In this document: positions 34,288 to 45,600 of the stretch, in pieces | How positions within the stretch are numbered: position 1 is the stretch's first letter | How the letters are laid out: every line of letters begins with the position of its first letter | DNA from: Xiphias gladius | Lineage: Eukaryota; Chordata; Actinopteri; Istiophoriformes; Xiphiidae | DNA length: 64,000 nt | Assembly: GCF_016859285.1 (NCBI RefSeq) | Contig: NC_053403.1 | Coordinates: 26,009,948-26,073,947, forward strand | Reading direction: 5' to 3' | Notes under the pieces: model-generated | What the model was told of the DNA's origin: nothing | The model's database searches: none | Seen by the model: the letters and a program-made list of their open reading frames with translations, nothing else | Position numbers and translations under genes: made by a program

Positions 34288-36283
34288 CAGTTTCTGTGTG
34301 TACCTTGCCTGACTGCCAGTGTGGTGGTGTAGACCAGAAACAGCAGGATGTAGTTGAGAAAGCTCTGGAACACCGGCGTGTTAGCGTGGAAGTCATCAGC
34401 CAGGTACTTGCTGGTCAGACCGATAGCACAGATTAACAAGGACAAGACCTGGCCCAGGGCCAGGGTCACCAACAGGTCCCTGCAGAGGACAGGAGACATG
34501 GACCAAGGCTCATCAGTGTTTCATTAAGGACGGTTTTACATCGGGATCACAAGGCAACGTAAGAGTGTCTCAGTATTGGCTTATTTCCCGTGTTTCTGTC
34601 GGTCGTGTGGCAAATGAACACAAACACATCGAGCTAGAAATCAGACTTCAACCTGCAGTGACTGATGTTTTTGTCCAGTCGGGGGCAGTGGAAACGCGTG
34701 GTGAGCACAACACTGACATATCGTCAGCTTTTGCTCGATATGTAGAACTTGTTCTCAAACAGCCGCTTACCGCCACATCCAGATGTTACAGAGCCCCACG
34801 AGGACTGGTTTGCAGTGGCGATTGTGTCACCTGATGAGCTCTGTCTGTGACGTCTACCCCAGCAGCTACACAAGTGGGTTCTAACAGCAGAGGAGTGTTG
34901 CTGGAGATGTGAAGGCGGCGGTGGAGTAGAGCATTGAGGTCCAGCAGAACCTGACTGACGCCGTACATCACCACGGCTGATAGCTATTGAGAAATTCAAG
35001 CTCAGAATTGCTTAAGATAGAATAAAGATGACACGGTTTCTCCGACGTACCGTGGTCAATTTATTGGGTACGTCTTTCTTGTACTGGCAGGAGCCGCCTT
35101 GGCTCCAGTCTAGCCTCAGTTCTGCCGTCATGCTGTGAATCTCCCGTTCCACCGCAGCCTAAAGGGGCTCTGGTAAGCGAGATCCGGTGCCCGGGGAGGC
35201 CCCTGGAGGACACCTAGTAACTCATCTCATTTGTCAGACCAAGGGACGTAGTTTCTTTCCACCACGGTCCAGTTTGCGTCTGATAGAGACACAGGCTGAT
35301 TGAATATTTGCATTACTGAGCAACTGGACAGTTGTTCCTGTGCTCTGTACCTCTCTCACCAAAACTCAGGTATCCTGATAAAAAGGGAAACGGATATCAG
35401 CCAATACACCGGTACTGGCTCGGATATGGATATCGGTTTGGGCTTCAGTTTTGTGTTCACTTGCCTGACGTGTGGCATTCTTTCAGCCCGCGCTGTTCTG
35501 TCTGCCCGCTTTAATAAAGGTTTAATGACAATAACATCCCCGTGTCCGTGGCAGCAGCAATAACGCCGGCATGCACAAACACGCGTGTGCGCGCCGACAT
35601 GGGTCTGATATTCTGGCCTCGTATTCGGTTTGCAGCCAGACAGCCGGTCCAACGGCCCCAGGACAAACAAGAGAGCCCAAAGATGAAAGAGCAGCAGATG
35701 GCAGGGAAGGGAAGGGGGCTGACTGAAATGCAAAGGGAGTTTGCAAGAAACGGTGAGAGTGAGGCAGGTGCTGGGGGGTGGATGAGGCAGCAGAGACAGG
35801 GACAGGACAGCAGCCATTGTGCAGCACAGCCTCAGAGTGGGCTGACGAACCCACCCTGGCAGCCCTCGTCTTGTGCCGGCAGCCCCGTGTCCAGGCTCTG
35901 CTCTGGTAGCACAGGGTGCAGGAATGCCCCCCCCCAAAAAAAAACCGCTTCAACACACACCAAACACACACGATGTGCTGTTCGCGCACAGGAGGATGCT
36001 GCATGCTTTTGTTGACATCTGTTGCACAACACGCTTCCTGCAGCAGCAGACTGAACACGACGGCTCCGGTCTTACAGGTGGTGTATGAAACAAAGGGAAA
36101 CCGAGCCCCCAGCCCGCAGTGAGGAGCTGCGGCCGCCGTTCCCACTGGGTGTGCGGTGAATGTAACGGGATGCTCATCCTCATCTTACCTGGTTAGGACC
36201 TTCCTGATCCGCTGGTAAAGGCTCGGCGCCGGGGTGCCCGTGCCTCTGGGAGCGCTCTCCACAGTGGACACGACAGAAATCAT
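25733..36283 (-). CDS. slc35f1: slc35f1: solute carrier 35 F1, complete, 8 coding exons
   Basis: Orphan member of the drug/metabolite-transporter superfamily; its substrate is unknown and the protein is mainly neuronal in mammals. Exons in transcript order: 36189-36283, 34304-34479, 31656-31783, 29115-29274, 28678-28834, 27305-27357, 26977-27131, 25733-25966. Total 1158 bases, 385 aa (human: 408), all phases closing. Diagnostic stretches: [119 protein letters not shown] and the tail [20 protein letters not shown]. The AVRQG and VTYTSLG segments distinguish F1 from F2. About ten hydrophobic helices are visible. The N-terminal tail is about 25 residues shorter than in human. Confidence 0.96.
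26077..26275 (+). mobile_element. LINE reverse-transcriptase fragment (L2/CR1-like)
   Basis: Plus-strand frame beginning near 26083 reads [20 protein letters not shown], then VQMYAC, matching the GVPQGSILGPLLF...INDL...VQMYADD core of L2/CR1-type reverse transcriptases. The catalytic YADD is lost (YAC). It lies antisense in slc35f1 intron 7. Confidence 0.75.
26977..27131 (-). CDS. slc35f1: slc35f1 coding exon 7
   Basis: Encodes [20 protein letters not shown], then [20 protein letters not shown] and GLFLFHYK. Acceptor GTGTTTGCAG, donor AAG|GTAATG. Confidence 0.95.
27305..27357 (-). CDS. slc35f1: slc35f1 coding exon 6 (53 bases)
   Basis: Short exon encoding [17 protein letters not shown]. It is too short to be seen as a separate frame but is fixed by acceptor CTGTTGCAG, donor ATAG|GTGAGA and a match to the human exon. 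Confidence 0.94.
28678..28834 (-). CDS. slc35f1: slc35f1 coding exon 5
   Basis: Encodes [40 protein letters not shown] and [11 protein letters not shown]. Acceptor TCTGTCTAG, donor AGCT|GTGAGT. Confidence 0.95.
29115..29274 (-). CDS. slc35f1: slc35f1 coding exon 4
   Basis: Encodes [40 protein letters not shown] and [13 protein letters not shown]. Acceptor TTCCTCTCAG, donor CTTG|GTGAGT. Confidence 0.95.
29865..30035 (+). repeat. Fish interspersed repeat fragment
   Basis: CCATCCATCTGTTAG, GGAGAACATGCAAATTCCAC and CAGGTTCAAACCCAGAACCT followed by CTTGCTGTGAG are hallmark pieces of a common teleost repeat recognised from memory; the family name is not assigned. In slc35f1 intron 3. Confidence 0.5.
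30341..31560 (-). mobile_element. Tc1-like transposon with pseudogene, slc35f1 intron
   Basis: The left end is a terminal repeat, TACACTGGCATGGGAAGG then TTTGGGCACCCCTGGTC. The transposase reads on the minus strand from an ATG near 31537-31539 ([13 protein letters not shown]), through the paired-type helix-turn-helix ([20 protein letters not shown]) to the catalytic block [20 protein letters not shown] and [18 protein letters not shown]. Frameshifts and stops break it. No opposite terminal repeat is seen; the high-coordinate side runs into a CA repeat next to exon 3, so the 5' end of the element seems lost. Confidence 0.88.
31609..31646. repeat. (CA)n microsatellite with one interruption
   Basis: Lies directly beside the donor of slc35f1 exon 3 (31656), within the first few tens of bases of the intron. 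Confidence 0.9.
31656..31783 (-). CDS. slc35f1: slc35f1 coding exon 3
   Basis: Encodes [40 protein letters not shown] and SVQ. Acceptor GTCATACCAG, donor CAG|GTTAGT. Confidence 0.95.
31784..34250. other. slc35f1 intron 2, no other feature recognised
   Basis: About 2.5 kb of intron without a supported gene or identifiable repeat. Small frames have no motif or splice support. Confidence 0.45.
34251..34285. repeat. (CA)n microsatellite
   Basis: About 17 units, ending 18 bases from the donor side of slc35f1 exon 2 (34304). Confidence 0.95.
34304..34479 (-). CDS. slc35f1: slc35f1 coding exon 2
   Basis: Encodes [40 protein letters not shown] and [18 protein letters not shown]: the first two membrane helices. 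Acceptor TCCTCTGCAG, donor CAAG|GTACAC. Confidence 0.95.
36189..36283 (-). CDS. slc35f1: slc35f1 coding exon 1 (start)
   Basis: Encodes [20 protein letters not shown], then [11 protein letters not shown]. The basic RIRKVL segment before the first helix matches human. The ATG has A at -3. The upstream sequence is GC-rich with many CpGs, as expected for a promoter. Confidence 0.9.
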
Positions 36284-37567
36284 CCTGCCCGAGACGCAGC
36301 GCAGATCAGCGCATTCTGCTCCGAGGGGAACCGGGGTGCAGGCTCAAGGGAAGCAGCGGGCGCTCCCGGTAGCAGGCGGCAGGGCGGTCCAGGGGAGGGA
36401 GAGAGGGGCGCGCTCGGCGGTACGTAACCTGCTGCTGGGACGCCCTTCCCTGGTGAGAAACTACGGGACGCAGAACCAGGTCCTGCATTTGATACGGAGG
36501 AGCTGCGTTCACCGCCAGGTGGCGCTCTGTGGCCCAGAGACGCTCATGGGACGAAGACGTAATAATATCGGGGTGGGTGGGTGAACATGCCCTGAGCGTG
36601 GGCTCAAGGGCTTTCTCTGCCCCCCCGCACCAGTAGACCCAGTGAGTCCTACAGAAGCGCTTCCAGTTATTAAAATGGGAATCGGTTGATTCGGTGCGAC
36701 ACAGTCTGAATGTTAGATTTCCACCACGCCCCACCCACCGAGGCTTTTTATTTCTGTGTTTTTGAATAAAATGCTTTTGTTAAACTGCAGTTTCATGTCA
36801 TACAGAATAAACGCGGAGAGATTCTCTCCTCCGTCACCTGAAACGCACCCTCTGACCACAGCACCACCTCAAACCAGACTGGTACACTCATCCGGCCGAA
36901 ACACACCGAGAGACAGGACTGGCTGAGCCGGTCCCTGGCTATGAGAGGTACCGCTGGAGACCTTCACCAGGGCGGATTTTTCCCTCTTTGCTTGCTCATT
37001 TGGAGGATTTCTGGAGGCCAGAACCGGTCGAAGGATCCAGTTTCACGAGGGAAAAAGTCAGTCAACAGAACAAAAGCAAACAGCACCGTATCATCTAATT
37101 ATGTCAGTAACATTTATTGGGCGAAGACATCGAGCCACCGATCAGTTCCACGTGCAGGGCGCATTCACCTCAGGGATTCCGGTTGTCTGCCGGGCACCGT
37201 GGCCGCAACGTGCACAGAACCGCCTGCCGTACGGCGATGGCGTGGCTCAGCAGCGTCGGAATCAGGTTGTGTGGACACTGACAACTGGAAAGGAAAACAC
37301 GGCGACAGAGCAGGCAACCAACTGCCCACAGCAAAACGTCAGTCAAGATTGCGATCCGTCCCCATGAGCAGGGGTGCGGAGAGGAGTCTGACTAGGTGCG
37401 AGGACAAAGAGGAGATCGGAGGACTGAGCAGCAAAGAACTTTAATGGAATCGCGCTCCGGATGCAGACAGGGGGTACAAGGGGGAGTCATAACGTCCACC
37501 GGCATCTGCGTCTGGTCTGATGGCGTCGTGCATGGGGGGGGGCGTGTTAACAGTCAGACAGAACACG

Positions 37568-37571
<4 letters not shown>

Positions 37572-37602
<31 letters not shown>
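37572..37602. repeat. (CA)n microsatellite
   Basis: About 15 uninterrupted units in intergenic DNA. Confidence 0.95.
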
Positions 37603-37604
<2 letters not shown>

Positions 37605-38070
37605 CCATGCTGAGGCTCTGGGATATGGACGAAACTAATCATTCTGCCTCACTCACTCACTGTCATCGTCAATGAGCGATGTTCAAGACAGAGCTGCTGT
37701 GGTTGATTTGTTTGGCTTCGTATTCTGCTCTCATCTTTACCCTGCGCTAACTATTTAATTACAGCATCATCTCCACATAACAGACTTATTTTCTGGTGGT
37801 CAGGACTCAAGTGTCACATTTTCTCAGGCATCCATGCTTTTTGGTACTTTTCTCTCCAACTTTAGAGGCAGACCTGAGCCACGACACGACAGATCACAAA
37901 CAGAAGCTCCGCTCCACATCAGCATCCTGACAAACACCTGTAATCTCGAATCGGACAAATCAGCAAGCACCGCCACACAGTAAAAGTTTGGTTAACCTTC
38001 AAAGCACTGAACACAAGCATGAACAAAACATCTGTATTTTGGCAGAAAAAAAAAAAAAAAATCTGCTGCG

Positions 38071-38230
38071 GCTTTTGACTGCACCTCATGGTCTTCCTCA
38101 GAGGATGGAGATGTCTCTGCTGTTGCAACGTGGCCTACGTCTGGAACTGCGGTACTTCCACACTTCAGTCACACAGTCACAGGAGAGAAAACTCAATCCA
38201 CTGAAGACCATGAGATGCAGTTCAAAGCAC
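38071..38230. repeat. Imperfect inverted repeat
   Basis: Left arm GACTGCACCTCATGGTCTTC (about 38077-38096) pairs with the reverse complement of GAAGACCATGAGATGCAGTT (about 38203-38222), with partial pairing beyond and a loop of about 100 bases. A third, direct-sense relative (GTGGTCTTCATCAGCAGATG) lies at 39229-39256. This could be a MITE remnant. Confidence 0.5.
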
Positions 38231-39908
38231 AGAAAAGCTAGTAAGTGCACCTTGAGTGAGGATTCTCTTTTCAATGTACAGTTTTTAAGATCAAGAAGAA
38301 ACTTTCTGAGCTTGTTTTCTTGAGACAAGAGAATGAAGGTAGGATTTCAGTGACAGTTTTTTAATTTACCTCCATGTTGCCACACCTGCACCTCAAATCA
38401 CTGTGAAGACCACGACTCAAAGAAAAACAGTCTGTGGCTGCGGCACATTGTGTTTTATTGAAGGAAACGGGAATTAAAACAGAAATCCCCGCATGAATGC
38501 CGAAAACTCAACTCAGTGCATCATAAGGAGCCGATGTCAGTTTGATTTCTCGTCAGGTTTCTCAGTAGTTTCTGTGCTGAGACGAAGCGGAGTTTGCCCA
38601 AAGTGAAGTCTCAGTTTGGGCCCGAGTACAAGCCTGCTACGCCAACCCAGGGGAGGACAGGCATTCGACTGACCCCTTTGTTTGATCAGCAACATTTTAT
38701 TGTTCCCAAATGAGTCAGGTTTGTTGACCCTTTTCACAGCAAGTGAAGAACCGATAACGCTGATGGCTCTGTGGAAGTGAAAACTGAAACAATGCAGCAG
38801 TTCATGTTTTTAGTTTCATCTGTTTTTGACAAGTCAAAGCGTCCGCTGTGAAAAGGGTGTATTTTCTCTGGGTCGGGGCCCAGCGCTCTGTTTGGGAAGC
38901 ACCGATAGCACCAGTTTATTAGAACCCGGGTCAGACGGGCAGAAACGTGCAGGCATGGGTCTGTAAACTGGGATGGATGTTTACCCACAGGTAACCCTCG
39001 TTTTCTCCTCCAAACCGGTTTCGCCTAAGACGGAGGTTCGTGTCCAACCTGATGATGGTCTGACTGCTGGCGTTTCTGACCTGTCAGACTTCTTCACCGC
39101 GTTCCCCGGTCTCAGTCATTGGTTACAAGGTTAATATAACTGACAGAAAGGTTTGACAAATCTATAAGAATCCGACCCAGACTAAATAATCTAAACTCAA
39201 GGTCCACTTACTGGCTCTTTGTGGAGTTGTGGTCTTCATCAGCAGATGGAGATGGCTAAGTTGTCATCCTTCGACCCAAATATGAACCTCTAGTTACATG
39301 AGAACTGATAACTTGGGAAAATGTAGTACTGAGTAGTAAACATTAGGGGGAGTTAGGACCATTTTGTCACAGGAATCCTCCTTGAAAGTGAGGTAAGACG
39401 GACTTTTCTAGAAGAGCTGTCAGCAGAGTTCAGCTCAGTCTAACAGGAGCCTTAAACAAACCTCTGGATGTGTCTGAAGCAACACAACACATGAACACAC
39501 AACTGTAAGCTGGAGGCCACAGGGACAAACACGGAGCCACACGGATGTTGCATATTTACACATTATCAGCAACTCTGTCCCCAAGATCAACGTCTGCTGC
39601 TCAGCTCATACGGGGCTGCTAGCCGAGCTTCTCCCTAAAGTGCAGCTGTATTTCCCAGGATGCCTCACGAGGACGGGCACAAAGCCTTGTTTCTTCTTTG
39701 TTGTCTGCTGAATGAAGGCGAGTCATTTTCTGAGTCTTCAGCAGTAAACAGCAGCTGGAGACTGAATGACAAACAGTGAGCCGGAGGCTTTGAGAGGACA
39801 GAACAGGGTTTGTGGAACACTGAGTCTTCTCATGCCAGTGCGTGTCTCTGATGTCCTTTTTTTCTCTTGGCTTGGAGAGCATGTTCCACAAGTCCTGTGG
39901 AATGTGAG

Positions 39909-39914
39909 TTTATT
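39909..39914 (-). terminator. nus1: Candidate poly(A) signal of nus1
   Basis: TTTATT on plus reads AATAAA on the nus1 strand, about 220 bases after the stop codon. Others lie further down (for example near 38453 and 38695), so a longer 3' UTR is possible. Confidence 0.45.
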
Positions 39915-40133
39915 AAAAGACGAGAGCTGGTAGCAGGAAGTGAGCTGGCCGGCTCTCCTGGTGTCCTCGTCTTTCAGCTGTCTCAGTCTGTTAGAGATCC
40001 GGGAGATGGACAGAGTTGGGGAGGGGAACAGTGAGGGACGCAGCGGGGTGCGGGGGGGTCGGTCCAGACCTTCCCCCGACTGTGTGAACCCCGCACTCCT
40101 TCCCGTCTGAAGAGCCCGAAGCCGGCCTGAGCA

Positions 40134-40224
40134 TCACTGGCCGATCCGCTGCTGACAGGCACCATACCGCTGCAGGGCACCCAACAAGTCCTCGTAGGAC
40201 ACATTTCTGTGGGAGGGCAGGGAG
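40134..40224 (-). CDS. nus1: nus1 coding exon 5 (C-terminus with RxG motif)
   Basis: Encodes [20 protein letters not shown] then GACQQRIGQ. Acceptor GTGTCCACAG. The R-I-G triplet near the end is the conserved cis-prenyltransferase motif. Confidence 0.95.
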
Positions 40225-41233
40225 CTGTGGACACAGAGCGAGACACACACCTCAAACACAACTGAACACATCCGGAGGGAAAAACACACCTGCAATGAGA
40301 GCTCAACAGTGCCATCTGCTGTTCTCTTTTTGTAATATTGCAACTGCATTTTCACGACTAAACCTGAATCTAACACTCGAGTCTGCAAAATAAGGCCTAA
40401 TCTACAATTCTCAGTGCCTCAGTCACTGATTGATTTATCGGCCACACAGAAACAGACTCGGACAGACAGTGACTCACATGAATTCAGTGAGTCTGATGTG
40501 CCAGGGGAGGAAGCCCAGCGTGCTGTCGACGGGACCAAACTTCACCACCAGCTCAGGGTCGGGAATGTTCTTCGACTCTGAAACAAGCACAGACAGGCGG
40601 CATGTCAGCAGCACGACTGATTTATCCGTGGGAACTCCGTAACACTTCAAACACAGCGGAACAATGGCACACGTGACAGCTACACTTGAACAGACCTTAC
40701 GGCGACATGGTGATGCGGCCGCTGTTCAGTAACGTGTGCGCAGATAAATGTGACACCAAACTAGAGCAGGATGCAGGAAACGTTCACATGAGCAGGTTTC
40801 GGTCATCATTCGTGGTCAGCGCTTCGCCGTGACATCTCATCAGCGTAGTACACGCCCCGAAGCGTCATCAGTGAAGTGCTGACTTTGTATTTTAATGGAC
40901 TACAGAGACCATCGCGACGGACATTTCCTTCCGTCTGACTCCAGGTCGCAGAGCTCCTGTGAGCAAACCCTCATCACGGTGGCCGTGAAGAGCAGTGCGC
41001 CCTGGACACCGCCGATCAGGTGACATATACCGTCAGTGAGGGTGGGGGGCCAAACGATCTAACCTGTCACATGGTCGGATGTCGTTGTCAGGCAGTGGCA
41101 GCATGTTATCAGCACTGTGGCAGGAGAGGTGACTTCCTTCCTCTGTTGAACTCTGAGGACTTTTGCTTTCTGGCGGTTCAGCCTTTTATCAGTTTATGGC
41201 TGTTAGACACTGGAACACTGGCATGTGTTCATG

Positions 41234-41290
<57 letters not shown>

Positions 41291-42632
41291 CAAAAGACTA
41301 TGCACTTTGGTTCACACTTTCATTTCAGCTGTATATAAAAGCTCTTTATAAGATGTAGTGATAAAAAGTCACAGTCTGTAAAACTGAATGAATACTGAAT
41401 GTGTGTCGAAGGCAGATATTGTCAGACACTGCACAGAGTGCAGCCTGTGTTGTGATACTGTCATTATCATGAATCTAGTGAGATTCCCTGTGATTCTTCC
41501 CAGCCCTTGTCAGCGATAATCTAAATGCTGCAACGTGTGGTCAGATAGGCAGAGGGTCTTCAGACGGATGTCGGAGTCGCCAGTCCAGTGTGTTTTCAGG
41601 TAAGGCAACCGGGTGCCCTCCTCGCTGACCGGTGACTGGCTGATGGTGCTGACCAGATGTGCTCACGTGTGGGTTATATTACTGCCCTTCTGTCTGTGTA
41701 CACGCTCTCTTTCGTCCAGAGCACCACTCGGGTTTTGAACCAGATACCCGACCTGAGGAACACCGGCGGCTGTATAACGGCCACAACGACTGTGGAATCT
41801 CTTTACAGTAATGCTGATACTGGTGCAGGCAGAGAGGCTTTGAACCACTGTCTTGAAACAAGATCTCCTGATGCCATGAATCCTTATCACTTTACTGCTC
41901 AACTCACTGAGTGAACAAAGGAGGACTATGGGAAAATAATGTCTGAGATCTCCCTGTTCACCTCCACTCTATTTTAGGGTGTCAGTGCTTGAATTAACAT
42001 TATTCAATGAGTTATTATTGAAAAAACTTCACTTTTGCGGCCTGCAACTCATTTGTTGTTGTTGTTATTTCTCCTGCTGAGACGCGATTGTTTGAATAAT
42101 CGAGAGATTTGAACGTCTCACACTGTGCAGAAAAACTTTAGGGGGCCACGTTAAACAGAAGTTACTTCATTTTAAGTTGCTGCTGCCCAGTGCACAACAC
42201 CTGATCACAGCAATGTGCCCTGGAGGAGCGATCAGTCACGTTGGCTTCATGAAAACAATGAGGCTTCTGATCTGGACCTCTGAGCTTCAGAACCAGGCTG
42301 TTAGACAGGACTATGGTAACGTCACTTACTATAACCAGGACTCGACTCATTAAGCTGATACGGATATCGATATCCGAGGAGTCTGATAATGATTATTTTT
42401 TTTAAACATACAAGACAACATAGACAACAATCTTCATACAGATCCCTTAGAGTTGTTTTTTATAAAGAACCGTGACCAAGGTACAAACTGAACGGACATC
42501 TTACAGTGTAAAACTTGTCAGCGCTCTCTGGTGGACAAAGTATGTAATGCTGACACTGTTTCTAAATGTCCTCAGACCTTGTTTGATGTTTCTGTACTGA
42601 CATTTCTCATCACCCATCTGCCAACAAATACA

Positions 42633-42685
<53 letters not shown>

Positions 42686-45600
42686 AAATAAAATATCGGC
42701 TGATTTATCGGCCCAGCTCTATGTATGCCCACTGAATGAAAGCACATAAATAATTGCCTGCCAGAAAATTAGAACATCTGTCCTCTACTGTTTCCTGCAC
42801 ATAAAAATTTCTGTTTTAATCAATCCAGCTGTATACATGCCACGTACTGCTCCTCCCTCATGCTATTGGTGTGACCCGATGTTTATTTCACTTCCAGTCT
42901 AGTCCCCTGACACATGCACGTAACATCAGTGATTGTGTGTCGGGCTCTGAGTAAGACCAAAACCCAGGAGACCTACAGTCAGTAGTGTGCCTGAACGCCT
43001 CCTATGTGACACGGACAGAGAAGCGAAGCTGCTGCTGCTGCTGCTGCTCACGTTATGCCTCCTGTGTAGACACGGTGTTAAAATGAATCATGTCAGAGGT
43101 GTGACTGAAGCAGCTGTTTGCTCTCCTTCCTCTGCGAACATTAAACCAGCTGTGATGCTGCAGTGTAGTCGCGGTGTTATCAAGATTTCCACTAGCAGAT
43201 GATTCTGAGGATTTCATTTCTTGTTTTGTGAGTAGTGTGTTTGCAGTAAGACCTGGTAATTCTGCACTGTGTAGATATGAAGTATGTTTTGAAAATATAA
43301 AGCTGAGACTTATCTGACTTTGAGCCTGAGTGATCCCAACACACACACACACACACACAAAGTGGTACCTCTGAGCAGTATGTCCAGCATGGTGACGCTG
43401 ATGTCTTTGGAGCTCCTCTCTTTGTTCTCCACAGAGCGACAGAGCTGCTGTGCTGCCTGGACAATACTCTGCTTCCCATCCTCAGGAGACAACACCTTCA
43501 CTGTGGGCCTGCAGGAAACCACTGACAGACACACAGACACAAACAAACAACATGATTACCTTTAACTGGCCATGACTGAAGATTAGAGCAGGATTTACCT
43601 TCACTTTCTGGTTCTGGATGTTTAAAGTGAGCCTGACTGTCGCTGGTCCTCAGTTCTACAGACACACTGACAGTTTCAAACACTAACATTTGAAGTGGGT
43701 TGGGGTAGTTTGGTAATATCTGGGTCATGGCACTCCAGTGGTAGTCGTTTACGTGTGTATTCCACTTTCTTGTGTGATTTGGAATGAAAAGAACAAGCTT
43801 TGGTTATCGATGATCTGATATCTGCAGCAGAGGTTAAAGAAGGATTTTACAACTGAGAGATGGTAAATCTCCAGGACTGGATGGCCAACCAGAATAATAC
43901 GATAATATGAATAAAACTTTTTTAGCTATATTGGCCCCAGTCTTGACTGAACTGTATCATGAGGCAACAGCAGTAAAAGATTTACCAAACTCATGCAGGG
44001 AGGCATTCATATCCCTGATACTAAAAAAAATCCAGGTTATTACAGACCTGTAACAAAATTATATCTAGAGTTCCGCTCACAAGATTAGAAAGAGTTATAC
44101 CAAATGAAGTACTGTACATATTGAGCAGGCAGGATTTGTAAAAGGGAGGATCTGCTCTGATAACATCACAAGACTTCTGACAGAGATTCAAAGCAGCCCG
44201 CCACTGTGCTCTCTCTGGACGCAGAGACGCCCTCTGCTCGGTCTCAGGCCAGGATTTTTTAAATTGGATCAGTATATTTTATACTAGACCAAATGTTACA
44301 GTACAGATAAATGGAATTATTTCAGACCTTTTAAAATATGTATTCCAAATTGCCCGACGCTAAGTTTATTATGTGATTTCTCTAATGTACCTGGATGGGG
44401 TCCAATACAGGTAAATACATTATGTCTGGGTCTGGTGTCCAAAGACATGCATGTAAGGTAAACTGGCAAACTGGTGACTCATATTGGTTAACTGACTGCC
44501 GACCTGTCCCGGGTTCAAGGTTCAAGCTTTTTATATCATTTCTACAATGTCTAAGAGTGAAATATTGTTTCTCATGGAACAGCTGGGAGGAGGTTAGGGG
44601 TGCTAGCCAGACGGTGCAAGCTGTTGAGGATCTTCACAGCTTGAGGGAAGAAGCGGTTGCAGAGCCTGGTGGAGGAGGTCCTGATGCTCCAGTATCTCCT
44701 GTCTGATGGTAGGAAGGTGAGAAGATTGTGGCTCCACTCTGGTTCTCAGACTTGAGATCAGCACGTGGTTAGCATGCGTCTTTCTGAAGTCAATGATAAC
44801 CTCCTTCGTTGTCCCTATGTTTAGGACTCTTGGTCTTACAGCATGCTGCTAGTAGTTCGACCTCTTCTCTGTGAACGGTTTCATCATTGTTGCTGATAAG
44901 GCAGTGTTGTGTCACCAGCCGACTTGGTGATGTAGTGTCAGTCGTATGTCAACAGCGTGAATAGGAGTGGGCTGAGCACACAGCCCTGAAGAGTGCTGGT
45001 GCTCAGAGTGGTGGTGCAGGAGGTTCAGTTGTCCATCTGGAATGACCACAGCCTACCACTGAGAAAGCCCAGTACCCAGTTGCAGAGGGAGGTGTTGAGA
45101 CTTAACTGGCTCAGCTTCCCAATCAGGAGTTGTGGGATGATTGTGATGAAGGCTGAGCTCAAGTCAATGCGTAGCATCCTGACATACAGCGGCCTCAGAA
45201 AGTTTTCAGACCCCTCCACTTTCTGCAAGCTTCAATGTGTCGTAGATTTAATTTTAAAATAAATTTGTTTTTATACATTTGCAAAAATTTCTAAAAACAA
45301 GTTTGTACTTTGTCATTACGGGTTACTGAGTGTAGGTTGATGGGCAAAAATGGCAAATTTTAACCATTTAAAAGTAAAACTACAACACAATAAAGTGGGT
45401 GGGCAGATGTCACAGTGTTTTCAGTGGAGCGCCTGGAGCAGTAAGCAAACTGGAGGGGGTCTAGTATGATAGGGAACAGCCTCTCGAAGCACTTCATGAT
45501 AACCTGTGTGAGTGCTATGGAGCGGTAATCATTCTGTCAACACATGGGAGACTTCTTAGGCACCGGGATGATGGTGGTTGATCTGAAGCGTTTGGGGAGG

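Larger units (their letters stand above)
36284..39908. other. Intergenic: slc35f1 promoter side and nus1 downstream flank
   Basis: The first few hundred bases are CpG-rich and probably hold the slc35f1 promoter and 5' UTR. The rest shows no supported gene. It contains the CA repeat at 37572-37602, an inverted pair near 38071-38230, and a further related copy at 39229-39256. Confidence 0.45.

Noticed and set aside
20000..36000. pln, pkib and fabp7, neighbours in human 6q22
   Set aside because: I looked for their conserved N-terminal peptides near serinc1 and slc35f1 and saw nothing convincing, so none is reported.
35356..36145. Two large overlapping minus-strand frames of 193 and 207 aa
   Set aside because: They lie in slc35f1 intron 1, overlap each other and a plus-strand frame, have low-complexity Cys/Ser/Pro composition and show no motif. 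They are explained by GC-rich DNA with few stops.
36941..37444. 167-aa plus-strand frame between slc35f1 and nus1
   Set aside because: No recognisable motif, no splice support, and an overlapping second frame of similar openness.
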